64,000 nt of DNA. It comes from Terriglobia bacterium. Lineage in GTDB: Bacteria > Acidobacteriota > Terriglobia > Acidiferrales > UBA7541. Position 1 is the first letter of the stretch; each line of letters opens with the position of its first letter. The translations under genes were made by a program, and so were the position numbers. The notes under the pieces are model-generated. The model saw only the letters and a program-made list of their open reading frames with translations, searched no databases and had not been told where the DNA came from. The stretch covers positions 17,559 to 81,558 of the forward strand of contig JAIQES010000012.1 in the NCBI GenBank assembly GCA_020073705.1. Direction: 5' to 3'. Of this stretch, positions 19,302 to 27,833 are shown piece after piece.

Positions 19302-20257
19302 TTGCTTACCCCGGAAACATTAGCAGAGGTTGCGGCTAAGCTTTGTTGTTCCAAGAAATCCGCGGCCACACGACAGGCGATTTGCCGGGCCCTTTCGATC
19401 AACTGGGCGCGTTCAGTGGTGGAAATCACGCCTCGTGAATCGAGCAGGTTAAATAGATGGGAGCATTTCAAACAATGATCATATGCGGCCAGCAGTGGAA
19501 AGCATTTCTTTCTCTCCGCATCCGTTTTTCGATAGCTATCCAGGAGTTGCGCCGCCTCTTTCTCGTGAAGCTCAAATAGCTTGCGCGTTATGACCGGATC
19601 GGCATATTCGAAGTTATAAGCGGAGAATTCCTGCTCCTCAAGTAGACGCACCTGGCCATAGGTTTGGTCTTTTGACCAGCGCAGGTTAAAAACGCTGTCT
19701 ACGTCCTGAAGATACGCACAAATTCGATCCAGGCCATAGGTCAACTCGACGGAAACAGGGTCCAAGTTCACTCCCCCGCTTTGCTGAAAATAAGTGAACT
19801 GCGTAATTTCGAGTCCATCCAGAAGCACCTGCCACCCGATGCCCCAGGCCCCCAGCGTTGGCGACTCCCAATTATCCTCCTCGAACCTCACGTCATGATC
19901 GGCAAGGCGCAGCCCGATTGCCGTCAGACTTTGTAGATAGAGATCCTGCACATTGGCCGGCGATGGCTTTAAAACGACCTGCAATTGATGATGTTTGAAA
20001 AGGCGGTTCGGATTCTCACCGTACCGGCCGTCGGCGGGCCGACGAGAAGGCTGGACGTATGCAACACGATATGGCTCCGGGCCAAGCACGCGAAAAAATG
20101 TTTCCGGGTGCATCGTGCCCGCTCCAACTTCGATGTCATACGGTTGTTGAATCACACATCCACGATCCCCCCAATAATATTGAAGCTGGAGGATGAGATC
20201 TTGAAAGGTGGGTCCCTTAAGAGCCTTAATTTTTGACTTCGGTTTCAATTTATTCAT
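19298..20257 (-). CDS. glyQ: Glycyl-tRNA synthetase, alpha subunit
   Basis: The catalytic alpha chain (319 residues) of the tetrameric bacterial GlyRS, a class II synthetase. The sequence has the strongly conserved start [20 protein letters not shown] and [19 protein letters not shown], then [45 protein letters not shown] and LTYGLDRI. The length is slightly above the usual 290-300 because of a lysine-rich N-terminus and a short tail. The start overlaps the recO stop by eight bases and the end overlaps glyS by four, so recO, glyQ and glyS form one operon. Confidence 0.97.
   Translation of the reverse strand: MNKLKPKSKIKALKGPTFQDLILQLQYYWGDRGCVIQQPYDIEVGAGTMHPETFFRVLGPEPYRVAYVQPSRRPADGRYGENPNRLFKHHQLQVVLKPSPANVQDLYLQSLTAIGLRLADHDVRFEEDNWESPTLGAWGIGWQVLLDGLEITQFTYFQQSGGVNLDPVSVELTYGLDRICAYLQDVDSVFNLRWSKDQTYGQVRLLEEQEFSAYNFEYADPVITRKLFELHEKEAAQLLDSYRKTDAERKKCFPLLAAYDHCLKCSHLFNLLDSRGVISTTERAQLIERARQIACRVAADFLEQQSLAATSANVSGVSK
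20030..20043. repeat. GTCGGC-NN-GCCGAC palindrome, copy 3 (in glyQ)
   Basis: GTCGGCGGGCCGAC within glyQ, encoding part of RRPADGR on the minus strand. Confidence 0.45.
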
Positions 20258-20999
20258 TCACTCCCGTGCCGAGCAATTTTCTAGTTACCAATTTTCGCTC
20301 CATATGGTGCTCCAGGATATCTAAAGCAAAACTTGATATCTCATTTGAGCTTATCTTGGAAGGATTTTCCTGCAGCAAGCGGTCTAGTGTTCCAGAAAGA
20401 ATCTGGCGACCTAGCATTCGCGCCGAAGGAGAAATTGCCCTCATCCATTCCTGGCGGCACTGCCCGCACAAAAGGCCGGGGGAGCCAGCGGAAAAATAAG
20501 CGGGCTCATGCTCCATGGCCCTTCCGCATCGAGAGCACTGGTCCAACGAACCCAACCAGCCCCCAAGCCGAACCGTCCAGAGGCAAAAGTAAGCGAGGAC
20601 GACAGGCGATGGTCCGTGCTGCCTGACACCTCTCGCCGTCAGCAACACCAGACGAAACTGCGCGTCTGCGACCTCGCGTTCACCCAGAATCGCCTCTGTG
20701 ACTTCGCTAACCAAGGCCAGGATAATCCCGGCCTGATAGTCACTCTGCACATCCAGGAAAGACTCAATGAGTTCGCATTGATTGATGCGAACCAGATCCC
20801 TGGTCTCACGCTCAAAATACCAGATTCGAATATGAGAGAGCAGCTCAAGAGTCGAACCGAAGCGGCTCTTGGGCAGTCTAGCCCCGCGCGCGACACCGCG
20901 CAACCGCCCAGACTGACGGTCGAGAAAGCTGACCAGACGATCACCCTCGCCCAGCGGAAAACTGCGCAAAACAATGGCCTCAGATTCCTTGAGCGGCAT
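20250..20999 (-). CDS. recO: DNA repair protein RecO
   Basis: RecO helps load RecA onto SSB-coated single-stranded DNA in the RecFOR pathway. The 249-residue protein starts with an OB-fold ([39 protein letters not shown]), followed by the helical domain and the zinc site CSRCGR with a second CGQC pair about 25 residues later, as in other RecO proteins. It is the first gene of the recO-glyQ-glyS run; the glyQ start lies inside its last codons. A palindrome (GTCGGCGCGCCGAC) sits eight bases upstream of the start codon. Confidence 0.93.
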   Translation of the reverse strand: MPLKESEAIVLRSFPLGEGDRLVSFLDRQSGRLRGVARGARLPKSRFGSTLELLSHIRIWYFERETRDLVRINQCELIESFLDVQSDYQAGIILALVSEVTEAILGEREVADAQFRLVLLTARGVRQHGPSPVVLAYFCLWTVRLGGWLGSLDQCSRCGRAMEHEPAYFSAGSPGLLCGQCRQEWMRAISPSARMLGRQILSGTLDRLLQENPSKISSNEISSFALDILEHHMERKLVTRKLLGTGVNE

Positions 21000-21381
21000 C
21001 CATTTTGTCGGCGCGCCGACCGGCCGTGAACCACTCCCCAGCCGAATCGCGCGGCGAAATTCAGAGCTTTGTTACTTACCACACCAGGAAGCTCGACGCA
21101 ATTGAGAATCACACCGTGAAACAAAATTTATTGCCCATTTTCCTTATAAAGAACTCGTACCTTTTCCTGCCGGACGTAAGACCAAACAATATGCCCGGCC
21201 CCTTCGCATGGCTTTCGCAATTCCCTGAACACGACATGAGGCCAGCAAAGTCCGCATGCGTCCTGGTTTACGAGGGTCTTACATAATATGTTTACAAGAA
21301 GATGTTGCGGAGAATATTATCAGACGGCCCCAGCTCTTCATTTTTGTTTGCACCTGGCCTCTTTTTTCGTAGAGTGTCTCC
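21000..21381. promoter_or_regulatory. Divergent intergenic region between recO and the pfkB-type kinase
   Basis: About 380 bases that should hold the promoters of both divergent transcription units. The visible element is the GTCGGC-NN-GCCGAC palindrome at 21007-21020, next to the recO start. The part near 21280-21310 is AT-rich (ACATAATATGTTTACAAG). I cannot assign promoter boxes with confidence and see no coding sequence. Confidence 0.4.
21007..21020. repeat. GTCGGC-NN-GCCGAC palindrome, copy 4 (upstream of recO)
   Basis: GTCGGCGCGCCGAC, directly upstream of the recO start codon, in a position where an operator could act. Confidence 0.5.
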
Positions 21382-22353
21382 ATGTCCGAGTCTCTCCCAG
21401 TTGTGGATGTCGTGGGCGTGGGGCTTAATGCCACCGACACAATCATTCGACTCCCTCACTTCCCTGCTTTCAATTCAAAGGTGGAATTCCTCACCTCTGA
21501 CGTTTTGCCCGGCGGCCAAGTTGCCAGCGCCATGGTGGCCTGCTCCAGGTGGGGTTTGACGACTCGGTACGTCGGCAAGATTGGGGATGATCCGTCGGGA
21601 CGGCTTCAGCGGGATGAAATGGAACGCGCGGCCGTGGAATCCCACTGGATCGTCACGCCGAATTGCCAGAGTCAGTCCTCGTTTATCCTTGTTGATAATG
21701 CCACGGGAGAACGAACCATCCTCTGGAAACGCGATTCCCGGCTCGAACTTCGGCCCGATGAAATTCGCCGCGAGTGGGTTACGCAATCAAGGCTGCTTCA
21801 TGTCGACGGCCACGACTGCGCTGGCGCGACCGCTGCTGCACGATGGGCGCGCGCGGCTAGTATCCCTGTAACCGCCGACCTCGACAACCTCTACGCTGGG
21901 GTGGAAGTATTGCTTGAGAATGTGGATTACCTTATTTCGTCTCGCGAGTTTCCGGCGCGCCTATCCGGCGAGAATAATCTCCTGAATTCCCTGCCCGCTC
22001 TTTCCAGGCGCTTCGGCTGTCGAGTCGTGGCGGCAACACTGGGCGTAGAAGGGGTTCTGGCCTGGGACGGCTTGATGTTCCACTATTTGCCCGCATTCGA
22101 AGTCGAACCCGTGGACACAACCGGCGCGGGCGACATTTTCCATGCGGGTTTCGCCTATGCGGTAGTACAGGGCTGGAACCTTCCCCAAGCTCTCGAATTC
22201 AGTTGTGCCGCGGGTGCCGCGGCATGCACGGCCCAAGGAGCACGCGGCGGGATTGCTTCCGTGGATCAACTAAGAGATATAATTAGCAAAGGCCATCGGC
22301 GCCCCGCCGCATATTCTCAAGAACAACTTAAAGTCACCGGAGCGGTGAGATGA
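21382..22353 (+). CDS. PfkB-family (ribokinase-like) carbohydrate or nucleoside kinase
   Basis: ATP-dependent phosphotransfer to a sugar-like hydroxyl is expected. The 323-residue protein shows the N-terminal GLNATDTIIRLPHFP and the glycine pair LPGGQVASAMVACSRWG (PfkB signature 1 region), then GKIGDDPSGR, and the C-terminal signature DTTGAGDIFHAGFAYA with the catalytic Asp in TGAGD. The substrate cannot be deduced; fructose, ribose, adenosine and sulfofructose kinases share these motifs. The stop overlaps the start of the rhomboid gene by four bases, so the two are likely translated together. Confidence 0.88.
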   Translation: MSESLPVVDVVGVGLNATDTIIRLPHFPAFNSKVEFLTSDVLPGGQVASAMVACSRWGLTTRYVGKIGDDPSGRLQRDEMERAAVESHWIVTPNCQSQSSFILVDNATGERTILWKRDSRLELRPDEIRREWVTQSRLLHVDGHDCAGATAAARWARAASIPVTADLDNLYAGVEVLLENVDYLISSREFPARLSGENNLLNSLPALSRRFGCRVVAATLGVEGVLAWDGLMFHYLPAFEVEPVDTTGAGDIFHAGFAYAVVQGWNLPQALEFSCAAGAAACTAQGARGGIASVDQLRDIISKGHRRPAAYSQEQLKVTGAVR

Positions 22354-23018
22354 TCCCCCTGCGCGTCGATATTCTGCGCACACGTGTCGCTGTCTCCAAT
22401 GCCCTGCTCATCCTGCTGAACATTCTGGCCTTCTTCTATGAACTCTCCCTTTCTCCCCGGGCAGGTCAATCTCTTGTTTACACTTTCGGACTGGTGCCAT
22501 CGCAGGCTCAGTTGTTATTCGCTAAGCACGGCATCACCCTTGGACAGGCGCTTCTACCCTTTCTGACCAGTATGTTTCTCCACGCGGGATGGATGCATCT
22601 TTTGGGAAACATGCTCTTTCTTTGGGTCTTTGGAGGCAGTATCGAAGAAGCGCTCGGTCATTTTCAATATCTAATCTTTTACTTCATTGGCGGTGTGGGA
22701 GCCGCGATCGTACACACGATCCTTAACTGGGGATCAAATATTCCTACGGTAGGCGCCAGTGGCGCAATTTCCGGTGTCATGGGTGCATTTATTGTCCTGT
22801 TTCCGCGCGCGCGCGTGACTACGCTCATTCCCGCATTGTTCTTCTTTTTCACCATACGAATTCCAGCCGTTCTGATGCTGGGTTATTGGTTTTTCATCCA
22901 GTTCTTTAGCGGAGTAGCCTCTCTTGGTGTAGCCAACCAGGGTGGCGTCGCCTGGTGGGCGCACATCGGGGGATTCCTTCTAGGAGCGCTGCTAGTCGTG
23001 GGAAAACGCCGGCAGTAG
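22350..23018 (+). CDS. Rhomboid-family intramembrane serine protease
   Basis: A 222-residue membrane protein with six predicted helices and the full rhomboid active site. His83 and Asn87 are in WMHLLGNML, the catalytic Ser137 is in GASGAISG on TM4, and His205 is in AHIGGFLLG on TM6. Rhomboids cut single-pass membrane proteins within the bilayer. The first helix is preceded by a short basic N-terminus, and the extended loop between TM1 and TM2 is typical of bacterial members. It overlaps the kinase gene by four bases; the convergent dehydrogenase gene ends 11 bases away. The substrate is unknown. Confidence 0.92.
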   Translation: MIPLRVDILRTRVAVSNALLILLNILAFFYELSLSPRAGQSLVYTFGLVPSQAQLLFAKHGITLGQALLPFLTSMFLHAGWMHLLGNMLFLWVFGGSIEEALGHFQYLIFYFIGGVGAAIVHTILNWGSNIPTVGASGAISGVMGAFIVLFPRARVTTLIPALFFFFTIRIPAVLMLGYWFFIQFFSGVASLGVANQGGVAWWAHIGGFLLGALLVVGKRRQ

Positions 23019-23029
23019 CGGTTAGGCAG

Positions 23030-24124
23030 CTACGCCAATTGTTTGGTGACGTTCTTGGCGAGCCAATCTCCCGCTTCGCGCGTTCCCAACGATCCCCCGA
23101 TATCCTGCGTCGTCTGCCTTGCGCTCACTGACGCGCGCACCGCACGGCGCAGCATCCCGGCCTGCGGACTCAACCCCAGGTGATCGAGCATCAGGGCGGA
23201 GGCCAGGACGGCCCCCACTGGATTTGCAATGTTTTTGCCAGCAATATCAGGGGCCGAGCCATGCACCGGCTCAAACAGGGAGATGCGGCCCGGATGGATA
23301 TTCCCCGATGGCGCCAAGCCAAGTCCTCCCGCCAACTGCGCACCCAGGTCACTCAGAATGTCGCCGAAAAGGTTGCAGGTAACGATGACGCGAAATTGGC
23401 CAGGATCGCGGACGATTTCCATAACCAGGGTGTCGATATACAAGTGCCGCGACTCAATTCCGGGATACTCGGTCTTAACTTCCGAAAACACGCGCTGCCA
23501 GATTTCGTGTCCGTAGGTGAGCGCATTTGATTTGTCGCTCATGCAGACCCGACCCAGATTGTGATGGCTTGCATACTCGAAAGCATACCGGATGATGCGT
23601 TCGACACCCTTGCGTGTATTGACGTCCACCTGAAGGGCAACTTCGTTCGGGGTGCCGTGCTGGAATTGCCCCCCCACCCCGGCATAGAGGCCTTCCGTAT
23701 TCTCGCGCAGCACTACAAAGTTAACTTCGGTTGTTCCGCGGCCACGCAGGGGGGTCAAGGCATGGTCGAACAGTTCGACAGGCCGGAGGTTCACGTAAAG
23801 GTCTAGCCTGGTCCGCATTCCCAATAGGATGTCCGCAGCATGCTTGTTCGCGGGCACGCGCGGGTCGCCTATGGCCCCAAACAGAATGGCATCGAAATCG
23901 CGCCGCAGCATCTGGATGGCGCCCTCCGGCAGCGTTGTGCCATCGCGCAGGTAGCGCTCCGCACCCCAATCAAATTCGGTAAATTCCAGCTTGCTGGGCC
24001 CGCCAGAGGCCGCAGCCTTCAACACCTTCAGGGCTTCGCGCGTGACTTCGACACCGATGCCATCGCCAGGAATGACCGCGATCCGCCTAGTGCCTGAGAT
24101 GGTTTCCGCCGGCTTCGATGGCAT
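23030..24124 (-). CDS. Isopropylmalate/isocitrate dehydrogenase family protein
   Basis: NAD(P)-dependent oxidative decarboxylation of a beta-hydroxy acid. The 364-residue protein starts IAVIPGDGIGVEV, has the substrate arginines in RTRLDLYVNLRPVELF, the catalytic DILSDLGAQLAGGLG and the cofactor region EPVHGSAPDIAGKNIANPVG. The substrate loop reads LRENTEGLYAG, the form seen in isocitrate, homoisocitrate and tartrate dehydrogenases and in some archaeal-type enzymes, rather than the ELTGG form of classical LeuB. No leuA, leuC or leuD is nearby, so I do not assign leuB firmly. A GGAG motif precedes the ATG at 24124. It follows the enolase-family gene by 81 bases on the same strand. Confidence 0.85.
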   Translation of the reverse strand: MPSKPAETISGTRRIAVIPGDGIGVEVTREALKVLKAAASGGPSKLEFTEFDWGAERYLRDGTTLPEGAIQMLRRDFDAILFGAIGDPRVPANKHAADILLGMRTRLDLYVNLRPVELFDHALTPLRGRGTTEVNFVVLRENTEGLYAGVGGQFQHGTPNEVALQVDVNTRKGVERIIRYAFEYASHHNLGRVCMSDKSNALTYGHEIWQRVFSEVKTEYPGIESRHLYIDTLVMEIVRDPGQFRVIVTCNLFGDILSDLGAQLAGGLGLAPSGNIHPGRISLFEPVHGSAPDIAGKNIANPVGAVLASALMLDHLGLSPQAGMLRRAVRASVSARQTTQDIGGSLGTREAGDWLAKNVTKQLA

Positions 24125-24205
24125 CCACGGCTCTCCTAACAGAACTTGGGCGCCACGCTAACACGCTCCAAGAATGCGGTCAACGCGGCGCGGATCAGCG
24201 CCAGG

Positions 24206-25312
24206 TCACTGAAGAATTTCTTTTCTGGCAGCGAGTTTCTCGATGCGGTTGAAGCGTGGCTCATAGCCAATGCCAGGCCCTGCCGGCACACGAATCGTAC
24301 CCTGCGGTGTGACCGTAACCTCCGGGTCAATTACATCCTCGATCCAATAGCGGCGGCTGGCAGTGACGTCGCCTGGAAGGGAGAAATTCTCGAGTGTTGA
24401 AAGCGCGATGTTGTGAGCCCGGCCAATGCCGGATTCGAGCATTCCACCGCACCAAACCGGAATCTGCTTCGACTGGCACAGGTCATGGATACGCCGCGCT
24501 GGGGTGTACCCCCCTACGCGCCCCAGCTTGATATTGATGATCTTGCAGGCGCCCAGTTCGATGGCCGCGCGCGCATGCTCCTCAGTGTGGATACATTCAT
24601 CGAGGCAGACCGGCGTGTCGAGCTTGCGCTGCAGCTCCGCATGACCATACAGGTCGTCCCAACCCAGGGGTTGTTCGATCATCATGAGGTGGTATGCGTC
24701 GAGCCGTTTCAGGTGGGGCCCATCTTCAATTCGATATGCAGAATTTGCGTCCACCATCAGACGTATCCGCGAGAATCGCTGGCGCAACCTCTCAACCGGC
24801 TCGATGTCTTTCCCCGGCTTGATCTTGATTTTGATTCGCTGATATCCCGCATCCAACTCGCGCTCGACAGCCAACACCAAGTCATCAAGTGTTTCTTTAA
24901 TGCCAATCGACACGCCGCAGGGGATCTCATTTCGCACTCCGCCCAGAAGCTTCCATAGCGGGAGGCCTTTCTGTCTTGCTTCGGCATCCCACACGGCTGA
25001 CTCGATGGCGGCCTTAGCCATGTTATGCCCTCGTATCGGCGATAATAGACCCCAGACTTCAGAGGCAGAATTGAGTTCCCGGTTCTTCAGGACCGGCCAG
25101 ATGAAATCGCGCAGGATGTGCCAGGCAGTCTCAACTGTTTCTGGAGCATAGAACGGCCCTTCGCCAGCCACGGACTCAGCCCAACCACTGACTCCGTCAA
25201 CATCAGCCTCGACGATAAGCATCCGGCGATTGGTCAGGCGGCCGAAACTAGTTTCGAAGGGCGTCACCAGCGGCATTCTGATTTCGCGAAGCGTGATCCT
25301 TTGAACCTTCAT
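24206..25312 (-). CDS. Enolase-superfamily racemase/synthase (NSAR/OSBS, MenC-like)
   Basis: The 368-residue protein belongs to the muconate-lactonising subgroup that includes o-succinylbenzoate synthase and N-succinylamino acid racemase. Metal ligands and catalytic lysines are visible in order: the KxK motif in RIKIKIKPG, VDANSAY (Asp), MIEQPLGWDD (Glu), LDECIHT (Asp/Glu), and the second lysine in NIKLGRVGG. The PVWCGGMLESGIGRAHN segment is characteristic of this family. The start overlaps the upstream GNAT gene by four bases. No other menaquinone genes are present, so an acylamino-acid racemase role fits better than MenC. ATG 25312 was chosen because the longer frame upstream only antisenses the GNAT gene. 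Confidence 0.87.
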   Translation of the reverse strand: MKVQRITLREIRMPLVTPFETSFGRLTNRRMLIVEADVDGVSGWAESVAGEGPFYAPETVETAWHILRDFIWPVLKNRELNSASEVWGLLSPIRGHNMAKAAIESAVWDAEARQKGLPLWKLLGGVRNEIPCGVSIGIKETLDDLVLAVERELDAGYQRIKIKIKPGKDIEPVERLRQRFSRIRLMVDANSAYRIEDGPHLKRLDAYHLMMIEQPLGWDDLYGHAELQRKLDTPVCLDECIHTEEHARAAIELGACKIINIKLGRVGGYTPARRIHDLCQSKQIPVWCGGMLESGIGRAHNIALSTLENFSLPGDVTASRRYWIEDVIDPEVTVTPQGTIRVPAGPGIGYEPRFNRIEKLAARKEILQ

Positions 25313-26109
25313 GGTTCCTTCCAAGGCTCGAGTATGTAATCCACGCCGGATTGGTTCGGCGCGACAGCCGTTGCGGCGTATCCCTTGCCCAGCAGACGCA
25401 TAAACTGAGCCCGAATCTCGGACTGGCGCCGGACCGCCTTGGCTGGGTCGCTTCTTTTCGTGTCTTCCAAGTTGGCCGCGATCGAAATTCGCGCGGCCTT
25501 TTTCGAAAACACTGGAGTTGCGTGTTTCCCGGCCAACATCCTCCGCACGCGCGGCGAACGAAGATGCCATTCCGCCACGAGCCGGTCCGTCGGAAGCGCG
25601 GCGTGCAACGGGCTGGTTGTGATTCCATATGCATTTGGCAGATATCGCCGAGCGACGGCGCCCAGGCGCATCAAATTAAAGTAAGCATTCTTGGCGATCA
25701 AAGGGTCGAATGTCCATTCGATCAGGGAAATCCCGCGCGCGAGCGCATCCTCCCGCTGAAAAAGCTTGAGCCTGCGCCCTATGCCGCAGTCGCGGTATCT
25801 GTCGAGCACCGCCGTCATATGGGAGTGAAGAAACGGTTTGCGATCGCGCCATCCAGCAATGGCCATGGTAAACCCGACCACATTGCGGCCGTGAAACGCA
25901 CCAATCACTTGTCCACCCGTTTCCGAGGCGATCACAAACAGAGGGATTGGGACAACGTCGATATCTGCAGACTTCCAGACTGCCCGCTCCACTTTGATGC
26001 AGGCCTTAAATTCCTCGATTCCATGGCACGGCCGAATCAGGATGCCATTACAAATTTCCGCACGTGGCCCTTTCACACCAGAAGGCGACCGTGCGGCGCG
26101 AGATTTCAT
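25309..26109 (-). CDS. GNAT-family acyltransferase (COG3375-like)
   Basis: A 266-residue protein with a GNAT fold. The acyl-CoA-binding signature is YRDCGIGRRLKLFQREDAL, after the strand FLHSHMTAVL, and is followed by LIEWTFDPLIAKNAYFNLMRLG and YGITTSPLHAALPTDRLVAEW, which mark the larger COG3375-like subgroup. Genes of this type are often next to N-succinylamino acid racemases, where a GNAT succinylates D-amino acids. Here it sits between mazG and the racemase-like gene with four-base overlaps on both sides, so a joint role in amino-acid acylation and racemisation is a reasonable inference. Confidence 0.82.
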   Translation of the reverse strand: MKSRAARSPSGVKGPRAEICNGILIRPCHGIEEFKACIKVERAVWKSADIDVVPIPLFVIASETGGQVIGAFHGRNVVGFTMAIAGWRDRKPFLHSHMTAVLDRYRDCGIGRRLKLFQREDALARGISLIEWTFDPLIAKNAYFNLMRLGAVARRYLPNAYGITTSPLHAALPTDRLVAEWHLRSPRVRRMLAGKHATPVFSKKAARISIAANLEDTKRSDPAKAVRRQSEIRAQFMRLLGKGYAATAVAPNQSGVDYILEPWKEP

Positions 26110-27083
26110 GATTCATGTCCTTGCGATCTTGCCACCCGCGAGCGCGCCTTGGCAGCCTCCCAAAGGATCTCGAGTTCTTCCTTAGAGAGCTGGGCGAGAC
26201 GCTTTCCAGAATGTGCAGCTTCAGCTTCCATGCTCTGAAAGCGTGACTTGAATTTTAGATTCGAATGTTTAAGCGCTATTTCAGGGTCAAATCCGAGAAA
26301 GCGGGCGATATTCACAGCAACGAATAGCAAGTCGCCAAGTTCTTCCTCGCGACAGGCCCGGTCAGGCCCGGCCAAAGCCGCGCGTAATTCGGAAGCTTCT
26401 TCGTGCAGCTTGTCGAAAATGCCTTCGATGTTTTCCCAGTCAAAGCCCACCTGAGCGGCTCGGCGCGTCAGTTGATAGGCCTCCAGAAGCGCCGGCAGGC
26501 TCCGAGGGATCCCGTCAAGCACGGAGGGAAGTAACGGTCTTGCCGAGGCGTCTCCGCCGGAGCCCGCCTGTTTCTCCTCGGCCTTCAACTTTGCCCAATT
26601 TTTTAAGACCTGGCCGGATGTTTCGGCCTTAACATCGCCGAATACGTGCGGGTGCCGTCGAACCATCTTGTTATGGATCCCTGAGACAACCTCGGATATG
26701 TCAAACCGTCCGGCTTCCCGTCCCAAGTCGGCGTGGAAAACAATCTGCAAGAGCAAGTCTCCGAGTTCTTCGGCCAATCCCTTTGCGTCTCCCTTATCGA
26801 GCGCATCTAGTACCTCATAGGCTTCCTCGATCAGGCAGGTCTTGAGCGTATCGTGGGTTTGTTCGCGATCCCAGGGACAGCCGCCCGGAGCCCGCAGCCG
26901 CGCTTGTAGGGTCACGAAAGCCTCGAAGAGATCGCCAATCCCCTTCCCTGCCGGCGCTAAACTGGCCGCACGCGCCTTAGGAATTTGCCGGCGCGCAGAC
27001 TTTGACCGCACCTGCTTGGCGCCCACGCGGTGCTTTGGCTTTAGCTTCTTCTTTTTTCCCCGTTTCAGTTGGCGCGGAGGCAC
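26106..27083 (-). CDS. mazG: Nucleoside triphosphate pyrophosphohydrolase MazG
   Basis: Hydrolyses (d)NTPs to monophosphates, a house-cleaning enzyme. Two MazG folds are seen: the first has CPWDREQTHDTLKTCLIEEAYEVLDAL and EELGDLLLQIVFHADLG, the second has VGFDWENIEGIFDKLHEEASEL and REEELGDLLFVAVNIARFLG; both keep the EExxE and ExxD metal-binding pattern. The 325-residue product is about 60 longer than usual because of an N-terminal extension dominated by lysine and arginine (RGKKKKLKPKHRVGAK). The true start may be further in, but no internal ATG precedes the first domain. It is the first gene of a coupled run with the GNAT and racemase genes. Confidence 0.92.
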   Translation of the reverse strand: MPPRQLKRGKKKKLKPKHRVGAKQVRSKSARRQIPKARAASLAPAGKGIGDLFEAFVTLQARLRAPGGCPWDREQTHDTLKTCLIEEAYEVLDALDKGDAKGLAEELGDLLLQIVFHADLGREAGRFDISEVVSGIHNKMVRRHPHVFGDVKAETSGQVLKNWAKLKAEEKQAGSGGDASARPLLPSVLDGIPRSLPALLEAYQLTRRAAQVGFDWENIEGIFDKLHEEASELRAALAGPDRACREEELGDLLFVAVNIARFLGFDPEIALKHSNLKFKSRFQSMEAEAAHSGKRLAQLSKEELEILWEAAKARSRVARSQGHES

Positions 27084-27263
27084 TGTGGGTAGTCGGCTCC
27101 TGATTCAAATAAAAACTCTACGGCACGGGCTGCCAATTCACAAGGACGAAGTCGGCGCGTCCATGAAATTGCACTTTGGAGTCCGCTCTTGTGAGCGTGT
27201 GCGCGGCGGTGCTAAACTGGCTTTTTAACACATCGATTCCAGGATTACTTGAGGGAGACTCCG

Positions 27264-27800
27264 TTGTCCGAACCCAAGCACGATGAAACTTTCAAGGTTG
27301 TAGACCGCCGATTGTTCACAGCGGAGGGCGAACTTCGCAAGGACGTCGCCGAGCAGCAGGACCGGGAGCGCAACGCAGCGTCTGTGCTGGGTGCCACCCC
27401 TGCGAGCCCCAAAGCGCCTGTTGCCGGAGGAGCACCCGCGCCTGCAAGCAGCGCCACGAAGCCTGAACCACGCGGCGCCGAGCCTACTACGCAGCCCGCG
27501 CTAGATACTCCCAAGCGGTCCCCTGCATTCGAGAACCTCATCCGCTCGCTCGGACAGAATGCAGCGATACTCCTCGGAGGGTATGCGGACCCACAAACGG
27601 GGCAGCCCATGCTCGACCTCGAAGGGGCCCGAGAGATGATTGACATGCTGGATGCTCTGCGCGAAAAGACGCGCGGCAATTTGGCGTCAGAGGAAGAGAC
27701 GCTGGTTATCGATGTCCTGGGCAATCTGAAGCTCGCCTTTATGGAAATGACCAAGGCCACAGCAGCAGCCGCTATGCAAGACAAGGCCAAATCCCGCTGA
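27264..27800 (+). CDS. DUF1844 domain protein
   Basis: About 178 residues, cytosolic. The N-terminal third is charged (FKVVDRRLFTAEGELRKDV), the middle is a low-complexity Ala/Pro/Gly linker, and the C-terminal 80 residues are the conserved DUF1844 helices: FENLIRSLGQNAAILLGGYAD, GQPMLDLEGAREMIDMLDAL, TLVIDVLGNLKLAFM. The function of this family is unknown. I prefer the TTG at 27264, which has GAGGGA seven bases upstream; a TTG at 27249 is in frame. It is followed by the MBL hydrolase and ribF, probably as one unit. Confidence 0.85.
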   Translation: MSEPKHDETFKVVDRRLFTAEGELRKDVAEQQDRERNAASVLGATPASPKAPVAGGAPAPASSATKPEPRGAEPTTQPALDTPKRSPAFENLIRSLGQNAAILLGGYADPQTGQPMLDLEGAREMIDMLDALREKTRGNLASEEETLVIDVLGNLKLAFMEMTKATAAAAMQDKAKSR

Positions 27801-27833
27801 GGGTCCGCTCTGCCCCCGTCGCCACCGAATTCG

